Positions 40,843-52,060 of a DNA stretch of 64,000 nt are shown one piece after another. Where the stretch lies: contig NC_056052.1 of assembly GCF_004379255.2 (NCBI RefSeq), positions 17,268,589 through 17,332,588 on the forward strand. The letters are read 5' to 3'. The notes beneath the pieces are model-generated. The model did no database searches. It worked only from the letters and a program-made list of their open reading frames with translations, and was not told the origin of the DNA. The position numbers were made by a program, and so were the translations under genes. Within the stretch, counting starts at the first letter, position 1. Each line of letters starts with the position of its first letter. The DNA is from Salvia splendens (lineage: Eukaryota > Streptophyta > Magnoliopsida > Lamiales > Lamiaceae).

Positions 40843-42331
40843 TGATAAGTCGTATTCTAGGCCTTGGTTACGGGTCAGTATGATGTGCTTAATTGATTAT
40901 ATTTGCAAAACAGTTGTTTAAAGTGTGCAGGTTAAGCATTCTAGCCAGTAGGGAAGTTTCGGAATGTTCAGGTGAAGGAGGCGCCAGCATGATCTCATAC
41001 TGATCAGTATTCGTGCTAAAACGGCTTGAGATGGAGAAGACGGATAGCTGGGACGGATTACCCACAATTAAGGGCAAAGAAGTCAAATTGCAACGAGGAT
41101 TTACCCTAAAATCAAGGGTAGCCTCCCTATAAAAGGAAGCCAAATTGGAGAGAGAGGACATCTACACACATAGACACATTCACTCATTCACCACCATCTT
41201 GAGTTAGAAAGTTCTCTCGGTAGTTTCAGTCTTTCAGCCGTGTCCCGCTTCTTGCCTCGCCGTAGCCATGATCACTTGACGTTCAGATGTTCCCAGAATT
41301 CCAGTCATCGTCCATTCCAGCCAGCAAGATCGTAGTTTAGAGTCTCATCGCCCGGAGTGGCAAAACACTTTTACATTGCTTTCGTAGTTTTAAATTTCTC
41401 GCTTTCCTTACGTAGGATCTTGTTTGCCTTTGGATATTTTCTGCTTTTGAAGTACTTTGTTGAAGATCCGAACGTGTTTATGCTATGAAGTTGATTTCCG
41501 TTTCGTTTATTGTGGTGTTTCTTTATTCCCTTGCCTAGTTAGCTTAGATCTAAGGTTTCTTGGTGTTTAAGGTGCTGAATCTCTCAACTCCGTTTACGTA
41601 ACTAATTTCTTTAAGATAGATAAACAAGTACTGTTTGATCGGAAAGTAGATCGTTGCATGCAAAGCTTAGTTTTAATTTCTGATTCGTTCTTTCATGTTG
41701 ACCAGTATGCAGAAGTCCAGTTTCAGTGTTTGATTTCAGATTTGATTTCTTAGTTTTGGATCTGTGTTTATGAGTTGTTAATCTGAGTTTTCCGTGTTGA
41801 ATCTGGAATTGTTATCTGAATTTTGGAAGTGTTTGTTGAAGAAGATGATGTCCATTTCAATTGGAGGGGACCACTTACTTTTCGAGATGCTTTTGCTTTT
41901 GTCCTTCACTTTTAGTTAAGCCCTATCAGCCTAGTCATCAACTTCCACTACACTGAATATTCTGTTTAGCCCAAAATAGAAACACGTACCTTCCAAATAT
42001 TTTCTGTTACAAAATTGTCTCCCCATTCCACGTACACAGTTACATTCCAAATGTTTTCCTTACCGTCTGACCAGTAGAACACCTCCTTTAAGTTCCAGCC
42101 TAGGTAGAAACTCAACCCAAGCGTGGTAGCTAACCAAATCTTCCAAATTGTCACCGCGGTAGTTTAAGAACGCACCATCTCTGTGGGATTCGACCCTTAC
42201 CACCACTATACTGATCAGTAGAAGTGGGTTGAGGAATCTTTGAAACCAAGGTCTAGGTTAGTTAGGATCTCTATCCTGATCAGTAGGATATATCCTTGCT
42301 TGAACGACACCTACGCACTTAGGTCCTTTCA
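40843..42331 (+). repeat. 5' LTR of element C (1489 bp)
   Basis: It starts TGATAAGTCGTATTC and ends GGTCCTTTCA. The TATA box TATAAAA lies at 41128-41134 in CCTCCCTATAAAAGGAAGCC. ACTGATCAGTA palindromes lie near 41001, 42210 and 42283. It is directly preceded by protease coding of B (...AAATGGT). It is complete at both ends. Confidence 0.95.
41128..41134 (+). promoter_or_regulatory. Putative TATA box of element C LTR
   Basis: TATAAAA lies about 285 bp into the LTR. The same motif and context occur at 31775-31769 in B, 50801-50795 and 63903-63897 in D (minus strand). Confidence 0.65.
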
Positions 42332-42333
42332 AA

Positions 42334-42351
42334 TGGCGCCGTTGCCGGGGA
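42334..42351 (+). promoter_or_regulatory. Primer-binding site of element C (tRNA-Asp)
   Basis: TGGCGCCGTTGCCGGGGA lies two bases after the LTR end and is complementary to the 3' end of plant tRNA-Asp including CCA. This PBS is characteristic of Athila-type elements. Confidence 0.93.
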
Positions 42352-42375
42352 TGGATAGCGTTATTTGCAATTACT

Positions 42376-42436
42376 GTGAGTGATACTTCGGTGTATATAT
42401 TGTGCATAACCTTTCTTTTTTTTCTTTTCTTTTCAG
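42376..42436 (+). other. Putative 61-nt leader intron before C gag
   Basis: Donor-like ACT|GTGAGT at 42376 and a pyrimidine tract ending TTTTCTTTTCAG at 42436, three bases before the gag ATG at 42440. D has the identical layout (62654-62594), and F has a diverged version. Splicing is inferred from motif conservation only. Confidence 0.4.
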
Positions 42437-42439
42437 TTT

Positions 42440-43240
42440 ATGAGAAGCAGTTCGGCTCCTGACCAGTGGAGGCCGAAGATACTTCAGCGAGGATCGATAC
42501 TCGTAACCACTCGATCCGGGTTGTCGACGGCTTTATCTGACTTAGGTTCGAGTAGCGACGAAGAGCAATACAACATAGAAGGACCAATACCAGAGGAGAT
42601 ACCACTGTTGGAAGGCATTCCAGTTCAGATGGCCGCCAACGGAGATGAGGATCCAGAGATCGGTACCCTTAACGCGCATACCGAGGGAGAACCATCGCAA
42701 GCCATAGTCGTCACTCCAGGGCAAACCGCCTGCGATGTGAAGCCTCATCTGATCGCAATTCTGCCTACATACTGTGGGAAGAGCTATGAAGGGCCGTATG
42801 AGTTTCTGCATGAGTTTTGTAAAATTTGTAGGGCGCAGAGGAGACCAGCAGGAGCGAATGAGGATGATTATAGGTTGAAGGCCTTGCCATTTGTGCTCAA
42901 GGGGGAAGCCAACACTTGGTTCATGCGCCTGCCCCCCAACTCCATTGAGACTTGGGCCGATTTCAAGTCAGCATTCCTAGGCGAGTTTTTCCCGTCATCA
43001 AAGACAAGCGCGCTGAAAAGGGAAATAACTAATGTGAAGCAAGGGTATGATGAACCCTTGAGCGATTATTGGGCAAGATACATGGGTCTTTTGGAATCAT
43101 GTCCCAACCATCGCATGGCGGACATTGAAGTGCATCATACTTTCTACGAAGGTATGAACGCGGTAACCAAGGATCTAGCAAATTCATCGTCAGGAGAAGC
43201 TTCACACAATTACGGGTCAGCGAAGCGAAGAGAGTCCTAA
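42440..43240 (+). pseudogene. Element C gag
   Basis: It starts MRSSSAPDQWRPKILQRGS, matching D. The acidic region with DPEIGTLNAHTEGEPSQ leads to the retrotransposon gag core: LIAILPTYCGKSYEGPYEFLHEF, LKALPFVLKGEANTWFMRLPP, WADFKSAFLGEFFP, YDEPLSDYWARYMGLLESCP. Near 43194 one G is missing relative to D, which throws the frame off (stop at 43240). Gag and pol were one frame in the ancestor: the D alignment continues through this point without an extra stop other than its own TAA. Confidence 0.88.
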
Positions 43241-46200
43241 GGAAGCTACTGAATGCAAAGAAAGAGTATGACCATTCAAGGGAAAGATACAACCGAGAGC
43301 GGGCTGCTGTTGTCTCGTCTACTGATCAGGAAAATAAACTGGAGCAGAAAATAGACTTGAAGATGGATGAGCTGAAGAAGTCACTTCTGAGTGCGATCGA
43401 GAAAAGCACCCCACCACCTCCCCCAGCTGGGAATTACAAGGGTGCAGAACAGGAAAATCAAGGACCGAACTATGAACAGCCTAGTGACTACGTGAATATG
43501 GAACAGGTCAATGCTGCGGGGTACTTCAATTCCAGTGGGCATTGGATTCAGGGTAGACAACGGGATGCACCATGGAGGGATCATCCAAACTTTCGATGGG
43601 GAGACGGGGGCCAAAATCAGAACCAAGGACAGAACCAGTATAACCCCAATCCAAACCAAAACCCTAACCGTGGACTAGCAAACCCAGACTACCAGCCCAA
43701 CTGGTCAGGAAGAAACCAACAAACCCAAAATCAAAGCCCACAAAGCCAAAACCCGAATCCTGTTTATGTACCACCCCACCAGAGAAACTTCCACAGTTTC
43801 CAAAACCAGCCAAATCATGCACCCCAACACCATCAGAACCAAAATCAGTTTCAAGCCCAGCACCAGAATCAATATTCTCAAGATCAGTACGTCCCTCCTG
43901 CCCAGTATAACCAATACCCGCCTAATCAAGGCCAGCAAAACTTCCAGAACTATCAACACCAAGGACCGAATCATTTCCAAAATCCGAACAGGCCAAGGAG
44001 GTCCGTTGAGGACATGATGGGTGAAATGCTAGCGTCACAACAAAGCATCAAAGGAGACTTGCAATCCCATAACGAGGTCGTGCAGGGGATGCAAAATGCC
44101 CAGAAAGAACATAAGGCGAACATGGATATGATGAATAGGCAGTTAGCCCAACTGGCCAGTTCGGTGGGGGATTTGATGGGAAATGCAGGTAAACTCCCAT
44201 CTACGGTCCAAATGCCCGACAAGGCAAATGTGAGTAAGGTTACGTTGCAGTCCGGAACTACTTATGACGCGCCTCAACCCAAACGACCTAGTGGAGGATC
44301 TAACGGAACGAAGATAGGAGGCGATACCATTTCAGCGGAAGAACTAGGGAGGCCTATGCCTCAGATGCAGGATCCATTCTTCTTGGATGCTACACCAATT
44401 GTAGGAGATGAACCCGAAACCCTACTGACCAGGAAGGAACCTCATCGAGAGGAAGAGCCCAGAATGGAAGCCCAGACTCAGGAACTACCCCGGAAAGACT
44501 CCAAGAAGGTTGCTAAGGGACAAGTAGATGAGAAAAAAGGGGAGAAACCATTCCCATTCCGTTTTGTTACAAAGAGAAAGAAAGAGAACCCGGTTGACTA
44601 TTTGTCGATTTTTGGGAAGTTGGATGTCACCATACCATTTCTCCAAGCCGTGAAACTACCCCCTCTTGGGAAATTCATAAAGGACTTCATAGCCGGGAGA
44701 GCCCAGAAAGATGGCAAGATTATGGTGGAAGGGATAGCGTCAGCAATAGTGCAAGAGACGTTACCACCCAAGAGAGCCGACCCAGGTATGTTTACCTTAC
44801 CAATAACTGTTGGAGATGTGAAGGTCGAACATGCAATGTGTGATTTGGGGGCGTCTATAAATGTCATGCCATTGTCTATCTATAACCGGTTGAAGGGAGT
44901 GAGGCTGTCAAGTACTAGAGTATTGATCCAACTGGCTGATAGGTCATGCATAAGTCCGGAGGGAGTTTTAGAGGATGTATTAGTTAGAGTGCATGATTTT
45001 ACATACCCTGCTGATTTTTATGTGATCAAAATGAGTGAGCATGAAGCGAGGGAGTCTAGTGGAGTCTTGTTAGGAAGACCATTTTTTAGAACGGCCAAGA
45101 CGATCGTGGATATGGCTGAGGGGACTATTTGCATTGATTTTCATGGGGAGAAGTTTACCTTTGCTATAAATGATGCCATGAAGAAACCTATTGATTCTGA
45201 AAATCTATGCTATGTTGATGTGATTGACCCTTTAGTCCAAGATTTTCTTGAGACCGAACTATTGCAGGAGAGACTCCAGGCTTTAGATGTTTATGAACAG
45301 GCTGACGTAGAAGCTGCTGCATGGTGTGATCTGATCAGTAGCCAGGGGTTGACCGATGAAGAAATTGAAGGAGCAATCAAGGATTTTTGTCAAAAGTCGG
45401 AGTTCATAGGAGCCACAGGGGCTCAGCTACCAGTCAGTATAGAAGAACCATCAGAAGGAGATTTAGAAAAAGGGGAAGAGTCCGAGGAAAACCCCCTAAC
45501 CGAAGACACACTTCCACCCCAAGTTGAGCTGAAGAAGTTACCCTCGAATTTGAAGTATGCCTTCCTCGGAGGTGAGGACTCCTATCCAGTGATCATCAGC
45601 AGCAGCCTTACGAAGGAACAAGAAGCTAGGCTACTGACCGTACTGAGCAAGAACAAGAAGGCGATTGGATGGAGTCTTACAGATTTAGTTGGAATTAGCC
45701 CCGACGTCTGCATGCACCATATTAGGCTGGAAGAGGGAGCAAAGGCACATCGAGATGCCCAAAGGAAAGTAAACCCTAACATGCGAGAGGAAATATTGAA
45801 GGAAATCTTGAAGTTGTTGTCGCTAGGGATTATCTATTCAGTGCCAGACAGTGAGTGGGTCAGCCCGATCCACATGGTTCCAAAGAAGTCGGGAATCCAA
45901 GTCGTCCAAAATGAGAGAAATGAGCTGATTCCAACGAGGCTAGTCACGGGTTGGCGAATGTGCATCGATTACCGCAAGCTGAACAATGCAACAAGGAAGG
46001 ATCACTTCCCTCTGCCTTTTATCGACCAGATGTTGGAGCGACTCGCTGGGAAGAAGTACTTTTGCTTCTTGGATGGGTACAGCGGATATTTTCAAATCTA
46101 CGTGGATCCTGAAGACCAGGATAAGACCACCTTCACTTGCCCATTCGGAACTTATGCATACCGGCGCATGCCTTTCGGCCTATGCAACGCTCCAGGTACG

Positions 46201-46242
46201 TTTCAACGTTGCATGATGAGCATATTTTCTGATTTGATTTAG
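43241..46242 (+). pseudogene. Element C gag C-terminus, protease and RT part
   Basis: The open stretch 43357-46242 begins [17 protein letters not shown]. An Asn/Gln/Pro-rich low-complexity region follows (about 43620-43990). Next comes a coiled-coil-like [21 protein letters not shown], then [17 protein letters not shown], the protease site [13 protein letters not shown] near 44840, and RT through [13 protein letters not shown] and GTFQRCMM. It stops at TAG 46240-46242, where B and D have Glu in [14 protein letters not shown]. No zinc knuckle is seen. Confidence 0.92.
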
Positions 46243-48516
46243 GATTGCATAGAGATATTCATGGATGACTTTACGGTCTACGGAGACTCGTTCGATTCTT
46301 GCCTTCATCATTTGGATATAGTACTTGAGAGATGTCAAGCGAAGAGTTTGGTTTTGAACTTTGAGAAGTGCCATTTTATGGTCACCGAAGGGATTGTTCT
46401 AGGACACGTGGTCTCGGAAAGGGGAATCCAGGTGGATCGAGCAAAGGTGGACGTTATATCTAAATTACCGTTCCCTACTGATCAGAAGGGGATTAGGGGT
46501 TTTCTGGGGCATGCCGGATTTTATCGATGATTTATTAAGGATTTCTCCAAAATCGTCCAACCCCTTACCAGGCTACTTCAAAATGACGTGGAGTTCGTTC
46601 TTGATGAGCAATGCAAGGCTGCTTTCAATCTTCTCAAGGAAAAGCTGATATCCGCACCTATCATACGGGCTCCTGACTGGGACCATCCTTTCGAAGTAAT
46701 GTGCGACGCCAGCGACTTTGCGGTAGGGGCCGTGCTGGGTCAGAAGATCGATGGGAAGAGGTACGTAATTTTTTATGCGTCCAAGACTTTGAATTAAGCC
46801 CAGCGGAATTACGATACCACTGAAAAGGAGATGCTGGCAGTGGTGTATTCTTTCGAGAAGTTCCGGCCATATGTGTTGGGATCCAAGGTCATAGTATATA
46901 CTGACCATGCAGCCATTAAGTATCTGATTGCCAAGAAGGAATCCAAACCACGCTTGATCCGATGGGTACTCTTGTTACAAGAATTTGATTGGGAGGTGGA
47001 AGATAAGAGAGGAGTCGAGAACAAGGTGGCAGACCATTTGAGCAGAATAATGCAAGATGGAAACAGTGACGAAGTGCATGATAAGTTTCCAGAGGAACAT
47101 TTATGTGAGGTGATTTTTGCGCCCAGGAAAATTGATTGGGAAGAAGTGTACAGACTTACTGGTCAGAATGATACAGCAAAAGGAAAGGAGAAGGTAGGGC
47201 AGGAGCCATGGTATGCGGACCTGGCCAACTACCTAGTAACTGGAGAACTTCCAGAAGCACCAAGTGTTACCAAGGCACAAAGAATGAAGATCAAGAGTGA
47301 AGCAAAATACTACTTTTGTGACGACCCTTACCTATGGAGGGTAGGATCCGATCAAGTGATAAGAAGGTGCATTCCTGACTGGGAGCAGCGGGATGTTCTA
47401 ACCCACTGCCATTCGTTAGCATGCGGAGGACATTTCGGATCCAAGAAGACGGAAAGGAAGATTATGGATAGCGGCTTTTATTGGCCAACACTCAACAAAG
47501 ATGCGTACGAGTTCTGCAGAAGTTGCGAGCGTTGCCAACTGACCGGTGGAATATCTGCCCGGGACGAAATGCCGCAGGTACCCATAATAGTTTGCGAGCT
47601 ATTCGACATATGGGGAATGGATTTCATGGGGCCTTTCCTTCGTCCTATGGCAATCTGTATATCCTAGTCGCGGTAGATTACGTCTCCAAATGGGTAGAAG
47701 CCAAGGCCACAAGTACGTGTGAAGCAAAGGAGGTGGCCAAGTTCTTAAAGAGTCATATTTTCAGCCGGTTCGGAGTTCCAAGGGCGATCATATCAGATCA
47801 AGGTACACACTTCTGTAATCGCACAATTGAAGCCTTAATGAAGAAATACGGTGTGCACCATAGACTTTCCAGCCCGTACCATCCGCAAGCCAATGGTCAA
47901 GCGGAGATCTCTAACCGTGAGATAAAGAAGATTTTGGAGAAGACTGTGAACACTTCGAGGGAAAGACTGGAGTGTGAGGTTAGAGGATGCTCTCTGGGCG
48001 TATCGAAACAGCCTACAAAACCCCCATAGGCATGTCCCCTTACCGGATCATTTTTGGGAAGATGTGCCATTTACCGGTTGGGATCGAGCATTGAGCATAC
48101 TGGGCAGTACAGAAAGTGAATATGGATGCTACAGCCTGCGAAGAGGAAAGGAAGCTGCAGCTGCAGGAGCTTGAGGAACTTAGATTGGAGTCATTCGACT
48201 CAGCCATGTGGTACAAGGAGCGAACCAACTGTGGCATGATCGAAATCTGAGAACTAAGGAGCTCCACGTTGGCCAGAAAGTACTACTCTTCCAGTCAAGA
48301 TTGAAGCTTATGCCAGGGAAACTCAAGTCCAAATGGACAGGACCTTACATCATAACTGCACTCAGATCCAATGGAGCAGTAGAAATTCAGGGAGTTTTCC
48401 TAACTCGGAACCTTCATAGTAAATGGACATAGGTTGAAAATATTCAGGGAGAATAGCGAAGTAGGTGTAGTGGATGAAATTCCACTGCAAACACTTACAT
48501 CGGTTTCATACTGATC
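46243..48516 (+). pseudogene. Element C RT end, RNase H and integrase, heavily broken
   Basis: Homology to B and D is continuous but the frame is not. Lesions: TGA 46528-46530 (CGA in B/D), TAA 46795-46797 (CAA), a one-base deletion near 47636 in a T run before the FPSSYGN block, a one-base insertion near 47958 in GGGAAA, TGA near 48091 (CGA), and one-base deletions near 48225, 48387 and 48413. The catalytic blocks [45 protein letters not shown] and NGQAEIS can all still be read across frames. Confidence 0.92.
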
Positions 48517-49178
48517 AGTAAGATAGGAATTTGGAATTCCACATGGCTAGTTCCATTTTGATAATTTTCTGCGTATACTGGCCAAGTAGGATTCCAAATT
48601 ACCCAAGAAAGGTGTAAATATTGTAAATACGTAATTAGTCTTTGCATGTCAGATAATTTCTAAGAAAATCCAAAATATTTTCGGGCCTTAAATTTAATTT
48701 GGAGTACACAATGACCAAGAGACTACCTATTTGGTGCTATTTCAATTCTAATTAAGAGCCCATTTAAATATTTCCCTTATTAGGCAAGTAATGGTAGGTT
48801 TCGAGAAAAGACGAAATTTTGAATTAAGACTTATGCAGCTTTTGCAGGTGGGTGGCAGCGGCTGGAGTGGCGTGGAGCAGAGAGAGTAGACGCGATAGCC
48901 AATCAGGGGCCAGCATTCCTAACCGCCTTCCGTCCAAGCGTCGCGACCGGCAACTCCCTATAGCCGGTTGTAACCACCTGCAACTGCTATCTCTCGCCTA
49001 AATTAAACGACCGTCCCAAACTTTATCCCTCACAAACCCTCATTTTCAAATTCCCTTTTTCAAGAGATATTATCCCATACTCTCTCAAGAAAGCGTAAAT
49101 CACAAACCCTCATTTTCTTCCATTTTCTCCCAGATATCAAGACCAAATTCCACTCTTTACAAGCCCTAATTTTCAGCC
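48517..49178 (+). other. Element C spacer between pol and the env-like gene
   Basis: Non-coding, the inverted equivalent of the B and D spacers, with the same GC block (near 48940) and CT-rich leader (near 49075-49145) before the env-like ATG. No TATA box is seen in a convincing position. Confidence 0.55.
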
Positions 49179-50184
49179 ATGGGGAAGAAAGCATTTGCTA
49201 CCAAAATCAAACCGCCCTCAAAGAAACCAGTGAGGAAGGAAACCTTGAAATACCACCACCACTAAACCCACAACGTCCCGCGCCAACACAACAAGCCCCG
49301 CCGATGGTCTCTCTGGATGCAATGGCGGAGTTTCTCCGATTGCAGGATCCGAATAGGAATTGGGCAGCGGAGTTAGAGTATTTTAACCAAGGTAGAGGGC
49401 AAGGGAGCGGAGCCGGAGCAACTCATGCGGCAACCATGCCAGTAACCACTACGCAACCCTTGACCCCTATTTCATCTACATTGCCGATTCCGTCGATGAT
49501 TCCCCAAGAAAGCAACCCCCCAACTGAAGCCGAAATGACAGAGACGGAAGGAATTTTTCCGACGACCCAGGAAGCCGAACTTGAGGATCTCGAGGCCATT
49601 GCGGCTTATTATGCCTCTGATGAAGAAGAAGAAAGAGCGGAAAGGCTGAAAAGGAGCAACAAGACCAGGAAGGGGGGAAGGGAAGGATTGAGGAGACGCC
49701 AGCAGAAGTGGAAGCGGTTCGCCAAGAAGTAATTAGGGAGGAGATCGACCTGAATAAGTCGGCCCAAAAGCGCGGCCTCATGACGGAAACGGAGTTTGAA
49801 TCAATAGTGGAAGAGGTGAATCGCAGGGAAGATACTGCTCTAATGGCTGAGGGTCTAGACCTCGCATCGAGGGCAGTAGGAGAGGATGAACAAGCTTTTA
49901 CAGAACCCATACCGAAGGATAAGGCATCCCAGTCAGTAGGGGAAGAGGAGAGGGAAGAACAGAGTGAATAGAAAGGGCTAGAGCCAGTTGATACCCAAGT
50001 GGAAGCAGGGGATGATCGAATGCAAGTAGAAGTAGATGAGGAGAGACCAACCGTAGACACTCAAGTACCGGAAGCTGTGGCGCCTCCCGTTTTAAAAAAC
50101 CCACCCAGTGAAGCGGCAATTGGTTTGAAGACGCGGGTATCTCAGCGATGCCTGGGTAAAAGAGCAGCCAGCAAGGCCAAGACA
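49179..50184 (+). pseudogene. Element C env-like gene, 3' truncated and frameshifted
   Basis: It starts at the ATG at 49179 (MGKKAFATKIKPPSKK) but loses one base near 49228 relative to B. Open pieces 49304-49732, 49708-49971 and 49999-50184 match B residues about 43-340. A TAG lies at 49969-49971. The alignment with B ends at RAASKAKT (50184), where the sequence becomes D LTR. The conserved domain and coiled-coil tail are absent. Confidence 0.88.
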
Positions 50185-51079
50185 AGAAATTCCCAAATCC
50201 GAAATCAAACCACTGAAACGGACTTTGCATTACTGTCAACATGATAAGAACGATTCAGAAAATTAAAACTAAGCTTGCATGCATGACGACCTACTTCCGA
50301 TCAAACAAGTACTTGTTTATCTTATCCTTAAAAAATTTTTACGTAAACGGAATTGAGAGAATCAGCACTTTAAACACCGAGAAACTTTAGATCTAAGCTA
50401 ACTAGGCAAGAATAAAGAAACACCACAATAAACGAAACGGAAATCAACTTCATAGCATAAACACGTTCGGATCTTCAACAAAGTATTTCAAAAGCAGAAA
50501 ATATCCAAAGGTAAACAAGATCCAACGTAAGGAAAGCGAGAAAATTTAAAACTACGAAAGCAATGTAAAAGTGTTTTGCCACTCCGGACATGAGACTCTA
50601 AACTACGATCTTGCTAGCTGGAATGGACGATGACTGGAATTCTGGGAACATCTGAACGTCAAGTGATCATGGCTACGGCGAGGCAAGAAGCGGGACACGG
50701 CTGAAAGACTGAACTACGAGAGAACTTTCTACCTAAAGATGTGTGTTGAATGAGTGAATGTTGTATCGTCTCTCTTTCTCTCAATTTGGCTTCCTTTTAT
50801 AGGAGGCTACCTTGATTTTAGGGTAAATCCTCGTTGCAATTTGACTTCTTTGCCCTTAATTGTGGGTAATCCGTCCCAGCTATCCGTCTTCTCCATCTCA
50901 AGCCGTTTTAGCACGAATACTGATCAGTATGAGATCATGCTGGCGCCTTCTTCACCTGAACATTCCGAAACTTCCCTACTGGCTAGAATGCTTAACCTGC
51001 ACACTTTAAACAACTGTTTTGCAAATATAATCAATTAAGCACATCATACTGACCCGTAACCAAGGCCTAGAATACGACT
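50185..51079 (-). repeat. 3' LTR of element D, truncated (about 895 of about 1485 bp)
   Basis: On the minus strand it starts TGATAAGTCGTATTCTAGG at 51079 and matches B and the other D LTR until about 50185. The remaining roughly 590 bp (U5 side) are missing and C env-like sequence follows. The TATA box lies at 50801-50795. Many one-base differences from the other D LTR are present at 50185-50800. Confidence 0.9.
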
Positions 51080-52026
51080 TATCAAACTGCTCACACTTAC
51101 CACAGGCTTGTCCTCAAGCGTGAAGAACAAACAAAGAAAAGAATAAGTCGAATTCTAGCCTGGTTACTCCCCTGACCGACTCTACCTAACTTAGACTCTA
51201 AACTATGACGCAAAGAAAAACACAAACAAACACAGAAAACATAAACACATAAAAGACTGAAAACACATAGATCGGGCTATATTTTCAACCATCCCTCCCC
51301 TCTGGATCAGGTGCAATCCGGCCTTAGACAGCCTTGAACTTCTGCCGCCCCCTTTTCTCTTCCAGTCAGTATATCTGTTTGTCAAGATCGCCCACACTCT
51401 TGGCCCAACACTAGGTTCGCTCAGTCGCTCATACCTCACCAGGAATGTCAGGACTGCATTCTCTCATTATGCTCACCACAATTGCTTCGGACTTAGATTC
51501 CACGAGCGGCTACTGAAGGACTTATAGGCTTGTAACGGGGCTGTTGGCTTGTAATGTTTTCGGTGGATGTTCCTAAGGCTCTAAGGTTCAAAATTTCTAT
51601 TTTTATTTATGCGGGGGAGACTGTGTATGTTAGGCTTCTGATCAGTTGCTTTCTTTAGTTGGCGCTTCTGGCTTTGATCTCCACTGGTCAGTAGCATCTT
51701 GTGGCTTCGCCACCCTTATTCCTTCATTCATCTCTTTTTTTGTGGTCAAATCTTTCTGACCATTTTCTTCATTTTCTCGGTTCCCTTTTTTTTTCTTTTT
51801 TTCGTTCCTTCGTGGCTTCGCCACCCTTATTCCTTCTTCTTTTTTTGGACTGGGAATGACTCCCTGGTCGATTTTCTTCTAACTTTTTTTCGCCCAGCTG
51901 GTTTCTGTTTTTCCGCACTTCTTCCTGGCCAGTAAGCTCCATTGTTTCATGCCTTACACAGTTCCAGTCGGCTGGGGTGTTTATCTGGGTATATACAAGG
52001 TTAAGAAAAAAAAGGGTTCTAAAGGT

Positions 52027-52060
<34 letters not shown>

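Larger units (their letters stand above)
40843..50184 (+). mobile_element. Element C: Athila-type retrotransposon inserted in B, 3' truncated
   Basis: Plus strand: a complete 5' LTR (40843-42331), PBS, leader, gag, PR-RT-RH-INT, spacer and the first third of the env-like gene. It ends at about 50184 in KRAASKAKT and continues as a truncated LTR of D in the other orientation. It belongs to the same subfamily as B and D. The coding region has at least ten lesions, many of them one-base indels. The 3' UTR, 3' LTR and the second copy of the target duplication (expected ATGGT) are not seen. Confidence 0.92.

Noticed and set aside
40889..41161. 90-codon ORF conserved in several LTRs (also near 31733-32014 and 50754-51038)
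   Set aside because: It recurs only because the LTRs are near-identical copies. It is antisense to the element, has no known domain, and its N-terminus changes among copies by indels.
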